64,000 nucleotides of DNA from Leadbetterella lacustris (GTDB lineage: Bacteria > Bacteroidota > Bacteroidia > Cytophagales > Spirosomataceae). The translations under genes were made by a program, and so were the position numbers. The notes beneath the pieces were generated by a model. That model ran no database searches. It saw only the letters and a list, made by a program, of their open reading frames with translations, and had not been told where the DNA came from. Position 1 is the first letter of the stretch. Every line of letters begins with the position of its first letter. This document shows, piece after piece, positions 9,020-17,826 of this stretch. The stretch is from positions 124,001-188,000 of the forward strand of contig OZ248456.1 in NCBI GenBank assembly GCA_965234335.1, read 5' to 3'.

Positions 9020-9170
9020 TTTCGATAGAACACGAATTTGATGGATTTGACACGGATGAATACTGATTATTCCTTCTTTTAACCTCTATAGGCCATGTTT
9101 GAATATAATTTCAATATCAAAAAAAATAGTAATGCGTGTCATCCGTGTTCTATAAACACGGCACACAGCC
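9020..9170. repeat. Dispersed intergenic repeat (acacggatga / tcatccgtgt words)
   Basis: The 243-base gap after purM contains gatagaacacgaatttgat with gacacggatgaatac, and about 90 bases on the opposite-sense words gtgtcatccgtgttctat. The two arms are imperfect inverted copies. I see no ORF. It belongs to the class of wordy intergenic repeats found several times in this window. Confidence 0.45.
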
Positions 9171-9243
9171 TAGCAGCATGACACCAAAGAACAGTAATTA
9201 AAATTCCATTCTTTATATTTACAACTACAATCAACCTAACCTG

Positions 9244-11751
9244 ATGAAAGTCTGTAAATTAATTTTAATTCTATTCCTAGTTTCCTTAAATAGCTTTTCA
9301 CAAAATACCGCCAAACCTTGGGCTTATTGGTGGTGGCAAGGTAGTGCTGTTAATAAAGCTGACCTGAGAGCCAATCTTCAAAAATATGCAGAGGCGGGCT
9401 TTGGAGGTTTACACATTATACCTATCTATGGCGTAAAAGGTGAAGAAAAGAATTTTATTCATTTCCTGAGCCCGAAGTGGCTTGAAATGCTAGAATACAC
9501 AGTAAAAGAAGCCCAGAAACTACATCTAGGTCTAGATATGACGCTCGGCACTGGCTGGCCTTTTGGCGGAATAGATATAAAACCCGAGCATGCTGCCAAA
9601 ACTTTTGATCTAGTTTATGAAGCCGACCAACCTCCTGTCCTCAAACCAAAAATCACCAAACAACAAGTCAAAAGAGCAGCCCCAGGAGCTGAAGGATTAG
9701 TGTTGGACCACTTCGACAAAGCCAATGTGGAACACTACTTATCAAAGTTCGACAGCGTTTTTTCAAATAATAATATTAATATTCGGGCTTTCTACAATGA
9801 CTCTTACGAAGTTTATGGAGCAGATTGGACCGAGCATTTCTTAGAGAAGTTTAAAAGTAAACGTGGCTATGAGCTAGGAGAACATCTCAATATCTTTGAA
9901 AATAAAACAACATTTACAGAAGAAGAAAAACAAATATACTCTGATTATCAACTGACTATTTCGGAGTTGCTTTTGGAAGAATTCACTCAACCTTACGCGG
10001 CTTTTGCAAAAAAATATGGTAAACTCAGCCGAAATGAGTCGCATGGTTCTCCGGGTAATGTTTTGGATTTATATGCTGCTAATTCTATTCCCGAAACCGA
10101 ATTTTTTGGCTCAAAACCATTTGATATTCCGCTTTATAGACAAGACCCTGAATATAGTGAAAAGCAATTTGGCAAGCCAAACAAAATGGTACTCAAATTG
10201 GCTTCTTCACCTGCAAATATTTTTGGCAAAAAACTGGTGAGTTCAGAAACTGCAACTTGGCTAGGGAATCATTTCAAGGTGAGTTTATCACAGGTTAAAC
10301 CCATAATAGATGAGTCATTTATGGGTGGAGTAAATCATATTTTCTACCATGGAGCCAATTACACGCCAGTAGGTGCACCATGGCCAGGCTGGATGTTTTA
10401 TGCATCAACCAATTTTAATTTCAACTCGCACTTTTGGAACGAGCTCCCCCAGCTCAACAAATACATAGAAAACTGTCAGAATTTACTTCAAAACAGTACT
10501 ACTGACAATGAAGTTCTAGTATATTTCCCTATTCAAGACCTTTGGCATAAACCCAAAAAGGGCGTTTATATGATGGACGTCCACAATATTGAGAAGAATG
10601 GCATTTTCAATGATAAATACCGTCAACTGTTGAAAAATTTAGAAACTGCAGGATATAGTTTTGATTTTGTATCAGATTTGCAAATAACCCAAATGGCAGA
10701 ACAGACATTAAGCAGGTCAAATTATAAAACAATTATAATTCCAGAGGTAGAATATATGCCAATTCAGACTTTGCAAGGTATCAAAAAATTAAATTCAGTT
10801 GGACTAAAACCCATTTTCGAACAAACACTACCACAGAAAACAACGGGATACTTGGACTTAACAAAAAATCAGCAAATTTTCGTCAAGGAATCAGCTAGCC
10901 TTAAAAATTCGGTAAGCACATCGGTTATTTCGAAACTAAAAACTCAAATATTAAAGAGAGAAAATATCCAAGAAAAAGGACTAGATTTTTTGAGAAAAAA
11001 CTATGAGGATGGACTTTTATATTTCATCGCGAATCAACATCAATTATTTGAAAAGGGAGATTTGACTTTCGAAAATACATACAAATACAACTATTTATAC
11101 GACCCAAAAACAAATACATGGCTTGAGATTAAAACAACAAAATCAGGAAACTCAAAAAAGATAAATCTAGAGTTGAAATCAGGCGAGAGCTTATTTCTAT
11201 TTTTCTCGAATATCAAAAAAGACAATATAAAACCATATTCAATCAAAATCCATCCGAATAATATTGATTTGAGTACCAACTGGAAATTAGTATTCACCGA
11301 AGGGAAACCGACAATACCTAACCCTCAAACCCTTAATACGCTCAAATCTTGGACTTTGGCAGACTCTCTTGCTAGTTTTTATAACGGTTATGGAGAATAT
11401 CACCGATCTTTCAATCTGTCTGAGAGTGCCATAGGAAAACCAGCTCAAATCACATTGGGTGATGTGCGTGAAACTGCTGAAGTATGGATTAATGAAGTTA
11501 ATATTGGAACTGCGTGGAGTTTGCCTTACAATTTAGAAATACCAGAAGGCACACTAAAAACCCAAAATGAAATAAAAATTAAGGTAAGGAATTTGTCTGC
11601 TAATGAGATTAAATATATGGACATTAAAAAGGTGAACTGGAAGAAGTTCTACGACATAAACATTGTGGATATTCAATATAAACCCTTCGACGCATCAAGT
11701 TGGAAACCAGTAGATTCTGGCCTTCTCGGGCCAATTACCCTAAAATTTTGA
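9244..11751 (+). CDS. Glycoside hydrolase family 106-like (alpha-L-rhamnosidase-type) protein
   Basis: Probable periplasmic or surface glycosidase, 835 residues with an N-terminal signal peptide (KLILILFLVSLNSFS). After it, KPWAYWWWQGSAVNKADLRA and FGGLHIIPIYGVKG open a TIM-barrel catalytic region typical of GH106, with LDMTLGTGWPFGG and SYEVYGADWTEHFLEKF following. The C-terminal ~180 residues contain a galactose-binding-like beta-sandwich: LGDVRETAEVWINEVNIGTA and NEIKIKVRNLSANEIKYMD. Canonical GH106 proteins are often longer (about 1,000 residues), so this is a compact member. No TonB/SusD pair lies beside it, so it is not part of a polysaccharide utilisation locus here. Rhamnose specificity is inferred from the family only. 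Confidence 0.78.
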   Translation: MKVCKLILILFLVSLNSFSQNTAKPWAYWWWQGSAVNKADLRANLQKYAEAGFGGLHIIPIYGVKGEEKNFIHFLSPKWLEMLEYTVKEAQKLHLGLDMTLGTGWPFGGIDIKPEHAAKTFDLVYEADQPPVLKPKITKQQVKRAAPGAEGLVLDHFDKANVEHYLSKFDSVFSNNNINIRAFYNDSYEVYGADWTEHFLEKFKSKRGYELGEHLNIFENKTTFTEEEKQIYSDYQLTISELLLEEFTQPYAAFAKKYGKLSRNESHGSPGNVLDLYAANSIPETEFFGSKPFDIPLYRQDPEYSEKQFGKPNKMVLKLASSPANIFGKKLVSSETATWLGNHFKVSLSQVKPIIDESFMGGVNHIFYHGANYTPVGAPWPGWMFYASTNFNFNSHFWNELPQLNKYIENCQNLLQNSTTDNEVLVYFPIQDLWHKPKKGVYMMDVHNIEKNGIFNDKYRQLLKNLETAGYSFDFVSDLQITQMAEQTLSRSNYKTIIIPEVEYMPIQTLQGIKKLNSVGLKPIFEQTLPQKTTGYLDLTKNQQIFVKESASLKNSVSTSVISKLKTQILKRENIQEKGLDFLRKNYEDGLLYFIANQHQLFEKGDLTFENTYKYNYLYDPKTNTWLEIKTTKSGNSKKINLELKSGESLFLFFSNIKKDNIKPYSIKIHPNNIDLSTNWKLVFTEGKPTIPNPQTLNTLKSWTLADSLASFYNGYGEYHRSFNLSESAIGKPAQITLGDVRETAEVWINEVNIGTAWSLPYNLEIPEGTLKTQNEIKIKVRNLSANEIKYMDIKKVNWKKFYDINIVDIQYKPFDASSWKPVDSGLLGPITLKF

Positions 11752-11753
11752 GC

Positions 11754-11784
11754 AAAAAAAAGAGTCACAACCGACTCTTTTTTT
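11754..11784. terminator. Bidirectional intrinsic terminator
   Basis: AAAAAAGAGTC, loop acaacc, GACTCTTTTTT: an 11-bp A/T-tailed stem usable from both strands. It lies exactly between the convergent GH106 gene and the response regulator gene. Confidence 0.8.
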
Positions 11785-11802
11785 ATATCTAACGGAAACT
11801 GA

Positions 11803-12966
11803 TTACAATCCTAAACCTGCATACAATTTCACCTCATCTACGCTAATCGTGGTATCACACATAATAACCAAACGCTCTACTACGTTGCGTAACTCCCTTA
11901 CATTTCCAGTCCAAGGGAGATTTTTCATATATTCCATTGCTTCTGGTGAAAACGTCTTAGGTTGATCGCCATATTCTTCAGCAACATCTCCCAAAAACTT
12001 TTCAGCCAACAAAGGAATATCTTCTCTACGCTCCGCCAATGGTGGCACATAAACAGGAATAACATTTAATCTATGGTAAAGGTCTTCACGGAAGTTACCA
12101 TCGGCTATTTCCTTTTTCAAGTCTTTGTTTGTCGCCGCTATAATCCTTACATTTATCTTTATTTCCTTTTCTCCACCTACTCGAGTTATCTTGTGTTCTT
12201 GCAATGCACGCAAAACTTTAGCCTGAGCAGAAAGACTCATATCACCAATTTCGTCTAAAAAAAGTGTACCATTGTCGGCCTGTTCAAACTTACCAATTCT
12301 TTGTTTTATAGCTGAGGTAAATGCACCCTTCTCGTGACCAAAGAGTTCACTTTCAATCAACTCAGAAGGTATAGCTGCACAGTTGACCTCTACCAACGGT
12401 TTTCTCAACCTGTTACTTTTTTCATGTATCTGCTTAGCAACCATCTCTTTACCTGATCCATTTGGCCCAGTAACTAAGATTCTTGCCTCGGTAGGAGCTA
12501 CACGGTCAATGGTTTCTTTTACCTTGGATATTAGAAGTGACTCGCCAACAATTTCGTTTAGCTTGTATACACGCCTTTTAAGTGTTTTAATAACTTCAAC
12601 GTCGTTACTCTTCTCAATAGCATTTCTAACAGTCACCAAAAGTCTGTTCAAATCTGGTGGTTTGGTGAGAAAGTCAAACGCTCCCCTTTTGGTAGCCTCT
12701 ACGGCGTTCTCAACGTTACCAAAAGCAGACACCATCACAAATTGAGTAATAACACCCTCTTCTTTTGCCTTTAAAAGTACGTCCAATCCATCCATTTTAG
12801 GCATTTTGATATCGCACAAAGCAACATCATACAAGCAAGCCAACACCATATCTAGGCCTTCCTGACCATCCTTGGCTTCGTCCACATCGTAGCCTTCATA
12901 TTCAAGAATGTCTCTTAGGGCATCTCGTATACTTTTCTCGTCGTCAATTACTAAAATTTTCGCCAT
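11803..12966 (-). CDS. Sigma-54 type response regulator (NtrC family) without a DNA-binding domain
   Basis: Two-component output protein of 387 residues. The receiver (1-120) has the acidic pocket IDDE, phosphoacceptor D52 in CDIKMPKMDG, and the lysine in FLTKPPD. An AAA+ domain (about 140-370) follows with Walker A TGPNGSGKEMVAK, the sigma-54 contact loop EKGAFTSAIKQ (canonical GAFTGA, here GAFTSA), Walker B NGTLFLDEIGDMS and the NVRELRNVVERLVIM segment. The protein stops at YAGLGL, where a Fis-type helix-turn-helix of some 60 residues would normally follow. No histidine kinase is adjacent. It may act from solution on sigma-54 RNA polymerase; targets unknown. Confidence 0.87.
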   Translation of the reverse strand: MAKILVIDDEKSIRDALRDILEYEGYDVDEAKDGQEGLDMVLACLYDVALCDIKMPKMDGLDVLLKAKEEGVITQFVMVSAFGNVENAVEATKRGAFDFLTKPPDLNRLLVTVRNAIEKSNDVEVIKTLKRRVYKLNEIVGESLLISKVKETIDRVAPTEARILVTGPNGSGKEMVAKQIHEKSNRLRKPLVEVNCAAIPSELIESELFGHEKGAFTSAIKQRIGKFEQADNGTLFLDEIGDMSLSAQAKVLRALQEHKITRVGGEKEIKINVRIIAATNKDLKKEIADGNFREDLYHRLNVIPVYVPPLAERREDIPLLAEKFLGDVAEEYGDQPKTFSPEAMEYMKNLPWTGNVRELRNVVERLVIMCDTTISVDEVKLYAGLGL

Positions 12967-13143
12967 GGGATAAGAAAAAAATCTTTATTGGGTTAATAGA
13001 ATTATTTGGCAATTTACCCAAAAACTTTGTAAAAATCGACCGAAATAGTCATTATTTGTTACATTATCACAAATAATCATTAAAGAAAACCAAAATAAAA
13101 ACATTGTTCACCATCTTTGGTTTTCTAAAAAAACAAAAAATTA

Positions 13144-14625
13144 ATGAAAAAAGTAGCGGTAATCGGTAGTGGACCTGGTGGACTGGCAGTTGCCATAAGA
13201 TTGGCCATTTTAAAGTTTGATGTAGAAGTTTTTGAATCTAATGCCCATCCGGGTGGAAAAATTAACGAATTCCACTCCGAAGGTTTTCGATTTGATGGCG
13301 GCCCATCACTTTTTACGCTCCCCGCTCTAGTTGATGAACTGTTTGAACTTGCTGGTAAAAACCCTAAAGACTACTTTAATTACCAAAAACTAGACGAAGT
13401 CTGCAGATATTTTTGGGAAGACCAAACACGCCTGACCGTTTCGGCTGACAACCATGATTTTGACAATAGGGTATCTGAAGTACTAAACGAAAAGCCAGGA
13501 AAAATACTTGATTACCTCAAAGAAAGTGCCTTCAAATATGACATCCTGAGTGGTCTATTTATTCATAAAAGTCTTCACAAACTTTCCACTTGGCTGAGTA
13601 AAGATGCCTTTCGAGGCTACCTAAATATCTTTAGTATGGGAATTTTCGGCACTTTTAATAGTTTTAATAAGCAATCGTTTTCAAATCCTAAAACCGTTCA
13701 GTTATTTAATCGCTACGCCACTTACAACGGATCTAGTCCATATAATACACCCGCTACTATGAGCATAATTCCACATTTGGAATATAATATTGGGGCATTT
13801 CTACCAGAAAAAGGTATGTATCAAATAGCCGATGCCCTTCATAAACTCGCCCTTGAACTTGGAGTAAAGTTTCATTTCAATACCAAAGTCGAGCGAATAG
13901 TCGTGGCAAACAAGTTGGCAACGGCTTTAAAAACGATTAACGGAGAACTGAAAAAGTTTGATGCGGTGGTGAGTAATATGGACGTAACGCCTACCTATCT
14001 AAAACTCATGCCCGACCAAAAACCGCCGATGAAAACTCTTAACCAAGAAAAAAGTGGTTCTGGATTAATATTTTATTGGGGAATTAATAGAGAATTTAAA
14101 GAACTGGGTTTACATAATATCTTATTTAGCAAAGACTATGAGAAAGAGTTTAACCATCAATTCGGGCTAAAAGATATTTTTGATGACCCCACCATCTACA
14201 TCAATATCACCAGTAAAATCATCCCCTCAGATGCTCCCGAAGGATCAGAAAACTGGTTTGTGCTTATAAATGCCCCGTCAAACACTGGGCAAGAATGGGA
14301 AGCAATTACACAAAAGACAAAAAAAGCAATTCTTGAAAAAATAAAAAGAACACTTCATATTGACCTAGAACCACATATTGTAACCGAAAGAATCCTAGAC
14401 CCTGTAAAAATAGAAACAAATACAGCGAGTAGTCAAGGGGCTTTATATGGTAACAGTTCAAATAACAAATATGCGGCATTCCTTCGACATCCCAATTTTT
14501 CAAAAGAAATCCAAAACCTATTCTTTGTAGGCGGAAGTGTTCACCCTGGTGGCGGAATTCCACTTGCAATTTCATCCGCTAAAATCACTTCGGCAATTTT
14601 GGCACGAAGTTTAAAAAATCAATAA
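13144..14625 (+). CDS. Carotenoid desaturase, CrtD-like (CrtI/CrtN superfamily)
   Basis: FAD-dependent desaturase, 493 residues. The N-terminal dinucleotide fold is VAVIGSGPGGLAVAIRLA, followed by VEVFESNAHPGGKINEF and FRFDGGPSLFTLPALVDELF, the latter characteristic of the 1-hydroxycarotenoid 3,4-desaturase branch in Bacteroidota rather than phytoene desaturase. The C-terminal FAD motif is FVGGSVHPGGGIPLAISSAK. It probably acts in the pathway to the pigments (for example flexirubin-free saproxanthin/myxol types) common in Cytophagales, but no other carotenoid genes lie in the window. CrtI is the main alternative assignment. Confidence 0.78.
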   Translation: MKKVAVIGSGPGGLAVAIRLAILKFDVEVFESNAHPGGKINEFHSEGFRFDGGPSLFTLPALVDELFELAGKNPKDYFNYQKLDEVCRYFWEDQTRLTVSADNHDFDNRVSEVLNEKPGKILDYLKESAFKYDILSGLFIHKSLHKLSTWLSKDAFRGYLNIFSMGIFGTFNSFNKQSFSNPKTVQLFNRYATYNGSSPYNTPATMSIIPHLEYNIGAFLPEKGMYQIADALHKLALELGVKFHFNTKVERIVVANKLATALKTINGELKKFDAVVSNMDVTPTYLKLMPDQKPPMKTLNQEKSGSGLIFYWGINREFKELGLHNILFSKDYEKEFNHQFGLKDIFDDPTIYINITSKIIPSDAPEGSENWFVLINAPSNTGQEWEAITQKTKKAILEKIKRTLHIDLEPHIVTERILDPVKIETNTASSQGALYGNSSNNKYAAFLRHPNFSKEIQNLFFVGGSVHPGGGIPLAISSAKITSAILARSLKNQ

Positions 14626-14864
14626 TTTGATCATAAAATAAAAAATTATAGTTTTTTGGGGAAGTATTTAATAACTTAAACACTTTCAAAAATTATAAAA
14701 ATATTTAACAATGCCTAACATCTTAAATAAACGACGAGCTAGTAACAATTAATTACTTCCAGCGGTGAAAAACGCGACAACATAAAGCCGCTTTAATTCA
14801 AAACTTTACAAAAAAACTTTTGACTTTGAGGGTATAGCCAATACCTTATTGTGAAGAAAACTAT

Positions 14865-15029
14865 ATGACCGCCGAAAAACTCTACACCGGCAAAGTAAGA
14901 TTGACCAAGAAACCCAAATCTATTATTTGTAAAAATTACAGCAGATTATCAATTCAAAACGTACCCGTCTACAATAGAGGCGGTAAAAAAAACATTGAAG
15001 CATCCAGTTACAGCTTCGTTTATAAGTGA
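14865..15029 (+). CDS. Possible small ORF (54 codons), doubtful
   Basis: Within the 650-base gap between the desaturase and the DUF937 gene, one frame runs from ATG at 14865 to TGA at 15027-15029, giving a basic 54-residue product starting MTAEKLYTGKVRLTKKPKSI. There is no good ribosome binding site and I recognise no family; it could be the tail of a decayed gene. The rest of the gap (14626-14864 and 15030-15277) is AT-rich and shows no gene. Confidence 0.18.
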   Translation: MTAEKLYTGKVRLTKKPKSIICKNYSRLSIQNVPVYNRGGKKNIEASSYSFVYK

Positions 15030-15277
15030 GTTGGCTTAAGTGCAAGTTAACTGATACTAGTAATCAAAAGAAATCTTCATTTTTGGGAGATATTCTTTTT
15101 TTACGTTTTTAGATTCCCTTTTAATCAAAAAAGAAATTGCCCTCTAATATTTATTGTTTTTTTTCGTATTAAATGGGCATGGTTTTTGTAAAATTATTTA
15201 AAACACTAAATTGACGTTTAACAGTTGATTTAATAACTCAACAATTTGTCCAAAACCTATTTTCAATTAAAAACAAA

Positions 15278-16570
15278 ATGGATTTTTTATCAAAAATAAA
15301 AAGCAATATTTCAGCTAAAACTGTTGAAAACTTAGCCTCATTCTTAGGAGAAAACCTCCCTGAGGTGGAGTCTGGTCTCGGTCTTAGCCTAAATTCTTTC
15401 TTTGCGGGCTTGTTAAAATATGCAGATTCGGATGTAGAACTCACAAATATAATTAATGTACTTAACGACGGCGGACATACCGGCGACATCTTCAACAATA
15501 TCGAGTCGTTTTCTAGTAATTTTGAAAAAACACAGCTCCTTGTCACTATCGGAAACAATATTTCGGCACATTTTCTTGGCAAAAAAGTCCCACTTTTAGT
15601 GGAGAAAATATCCGATATATCAGAGGTACGAAAAACTAGTGCCGCTTCTTTATTGAGCCTTTCTGCTCCAATAATTTTGGGATCTATAGGCAAAACCATG
15701 AAAGAAGGAAACCTAGATTTGGCAGGTCTAAGAAATCATTTTAAAGATATCAACGAAGGAGTCATAAATGCACTGCCACCAGCCATAAACAACATTTTTC
15801 AATTTAAAAAGACCTCGAATAACTCCTATCCTACAACCACAACACCCGCAAAGCCACAAAAAGAAAAAAGAGATAAAAAAACCAATTGGGCGGTAGTATT
15901 ACCTTGGGTGATATTGGGCATGGCTGGACTATCTGCCTTATACTATTCCAAATTCGCAACAAAAAATACGCTTACCGTTCCAAATGAGCAAACTATAGTT
16001 ACCGAAAAACCAGACACTGACCTGAAATCAGAGGATTTTCTTCCCGACTCTTCAGTGGCTGCCTTACCCGTCGAAAAAAATATTGTACCTATTGAGTCTT
16101 CCGAAGAAATAAAAAGTACCGAAATAGCAGTATCTAACAAACCTCAGAAAAATATAAAAATTGAAAGTTCGACTACGAAGGAAAAAACTAAAACAACGCC
16201 GATAACAGAAAACAATACCACTAAAAGCTTTGTAGAAAAACCATCAGAGAAAAAATCTACTGCTACAAAGACAGAGGAAGTAAAAACTCCAAATGGATGG
16301 AGCACATTAAACGGCAATGTGTTCAAGAAAAACAGTGCTGAAATCACTAGCTTCACACTAGTTAATACTATTGTAAATCAATTAATAAACTCATCAAAAA
16401 CAATCAAAATTTCTCCGCTCGCAGGCAGGGACAGAACTTTGGGTGAAGACAGAGCTTATGCTTTGAGAGACGTATTGATTGAAAACGGAATTTCAGAGAA
16501 CCAAATAACCATTTCATCTGCCGTTTCAGGGGAAAATCCCAACAGAATTGTCTACAGAATTGTCAATTGA
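15278..16570 (+). CDS. DUF937 domain protein with transmembrane segment and OmpA-like C-terminus
   Basis: A 430-residue protein of unknown role. Residues 1-165 are a helical DUF937 domain (FLGENLPEVESGLGLSLNSF, SLLSLSAPIILGSIGKTMK). A Pro/Lys-rich linker leads to one transmembrane helix (WAVVLPWVILGMAGLSALYY, about 208-228), then a low-complexity Ser/Thr/Lys/Glu stretch of ~110 residues, then a C-terminal segment with IKISPLAGRDRTLGEDRAYALRD, which resembles the peptidoglycan-binding OmpA helix but in a short form. The order implies a cytoplasmic N-domain and a periplasmic wall-binding end. It is monocistronic. Confidence 0.7.
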   Translation: MDFLSKIKSNISAKTVENLASFLGENLPEVESGLGLSLNSFFAGLLKYADSDVELTNIINVLNDGGHTGDIFNNIESFSSNFEKTQLLVTIGNNISAHFLGKKVPLLVEKISDISEVRKTSAASLLSLSAPIILGSIGKTMKEGNLDLAGLRNHFKDINEGVINALPPAINNIFQFKKTSNNSYPTTTTPAKPQKEKRDKKTNWAVVLPWVILGMAGLSALYYSKFATKNTLTVPNEQTIVTEKPDTDLKSEDFLPDSSVAALPVEKNIVPIESSEEIKSTEIAVSNKPQKNIKIESSTTKEKTKTTPITENNTTKSFVEKPSEKKSTATKTEEVKTPNGWSTLNGNVFKKNSAEITSFTLVNTIVNQLINSSKTIKISPLAGRDRTLGEDRAYALRDVLIENGISENQITISSAVSGENPNRIVYRIVN

Positions 16571-16594
16571 TACAATTTAAGTTGATTTATTTCT

Positions 16595-16602
16595 TAAATT
16601 TG
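16595..16602 (+). promoter_or_regulatory. Candidate -7 element (TAnnTTTG) upstream of the PLP enzyme
   Basis: TAAATTTG matches the Bacteroidota -7 consensus 17 bases before the start codon. A clear TTTG at -33 is not visible, so the call is weak. Confidence 0.3.
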
Positions 16603-16619
16603 CCAGTAAAATACCTTCT

Positions 16620-17750
16620 ATGGCAAGCTTAGAAACAGCTCTAATTCATCAGCAAATAAGCCCGGAAATCACTGGTGCTGTGGTACCACCACTGGTGCAA
16701 AGTACGACATTTAATAGAGACCCTAATGGAGAATTTATTGAAGGACGAGATGTCTATACAAGAGCATCTAATCCAAACAGAAGACTAATTGAAAACAAAC
16801 TCGCCCTCCTAGAGAAAGGAACTGATGCTGCTTGCTTTGCCTCCGGTCAAGCAGCCACCATGAGTATCTTTCATTCTTTAGGTCAGAACTCTCATGTGAT
16901 TTTACCAGATGATATCTATTACGGCACTAGGGTAATCTTAGAAAACCTCTATAAAATTTGGAACATTAACTTAACGGTTGTTGATATGTCAAATTCGATG
17001 AACATCCAAAAAGCCATTCGACCTAACACTAAACTGGTTTGGATAGAATCGCCCTCAAATCCATGCCTTAAAATTGCTGATATTGAAACCATATCGGAGA
17101 TTTGTACCCATAGTGGAATTCTAACAGCAGTAGACAATACTTGGGCCTCTCCATATTTCACCAACCCTTTGGCTTTAGGAGCCGATATAGTCATGCATTC
17201 AACTACCAAATATCTTGGTGGCCATTCTGACATTTTGGGAGGAGCAGTAATTTGGGGAAACAAACTAGATCCAGATAAGGCCCAATACATAAAAGACTAC
17301 CAGTCCATAGGAGGAGGTGTTCCATCCCCTTATGATTGTTGGCTTTTAAACAGAAGCCTCTCCACGTTTTTCGTAAGGCTGGCAAAACATAACTCCAACG
17401 CCGCTGAACTATCCAGTTTCTTAAACACACATCCCAATATACAAAAAGTGTACTACCCCGGCTTATTGAGTCATCAAAATCATGAAGTAGCAAAGAAGCA
17501 AATGAGCAACGGTTTCGGAGGTATGATGTCGATATTAATAAAAGGTGATGAAAAAAACTGTTTAAGAGTAGCCTCCAAACTTAAAGTATTCCAACATGCC
17601 ACCAGCCTAGGTGGTGTAGAAAGCTTGGTTGACCACCGAAGAACCGCAGAGGGAGTACATTCACTATCAGCTGGTAATCTCCTCCGTATTTCAGTCGGAA
17701 TCGAAAATATTAAAGATTTAATTGAAGATTTTGCACAAGCTCTAAGCTAA
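16620..17750 (+). CDS. Trans-sulfuration enzyme family PLP protein (cystathionine gamma-synthase/lyase-like)
   Basis: Cytoplasmic PLP enzyme of Cys/Met metabolism, 376 residues, the usual length. Seen: YTRASNPNRRLIENKLALLE, CFASGQAATMSIFHSL (phosphate-binding loop), DDIYYGTRVI, WIESPSNPCLKIADI, AVDNTWASPYF (Asp for the pyridine nitrogen), and the Schiff-base lysine K197 in HSTTKYLGGHSD. The C-terminal end SLGGVESLVDHR and LLRISVGIENIKDL matches the fold type I family. Whether it makes or breaks cystathionine, or acts on O-acylhomoserine or methionine, cannot be settled from sequence. It has a gap of 76 bases to the protease gene, so it may be independent. Confidence 0.85.
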   Translation: MASLETALIHQQISPEITGAVVPPLVQSTTFNRDPNGEFIEGRDVYTRASNPNRRLIENKLALLEKGTDAACFASGQAATMSIFHSLGQNSHVILPDDIYYGTRVILENLYKIWNINLTVVDMSNSMNIQKAIRPNTKLVWIESPSNPCLKIADIETISEICTHSGILTAVDNTWASPYFTNPLALGADIVMHSTTKYLGGHSDILGGAVIWGNKLDPDKAQYIKDYQSIGGGVPSPYDCWLLNRSLSTFFVRLAKHNSNAAELSSFLNTHPNIQKVYYPGLLSHQNHEVAKKQMSNGFGGMMSILIKGDEKNCLRVASKLKVFQHATSLGGVESLVDHRRTAEGVHSLSAGNLLRISVGIENIKDLIEDFAQALS

Positions 17751-17826
17751 AGCCAACAAAAAATCGTTATTTTATTATTTAATTTAAAAAAATCCCTGAA
17801 AAGGGCAATGACTTTATTCTATATTT

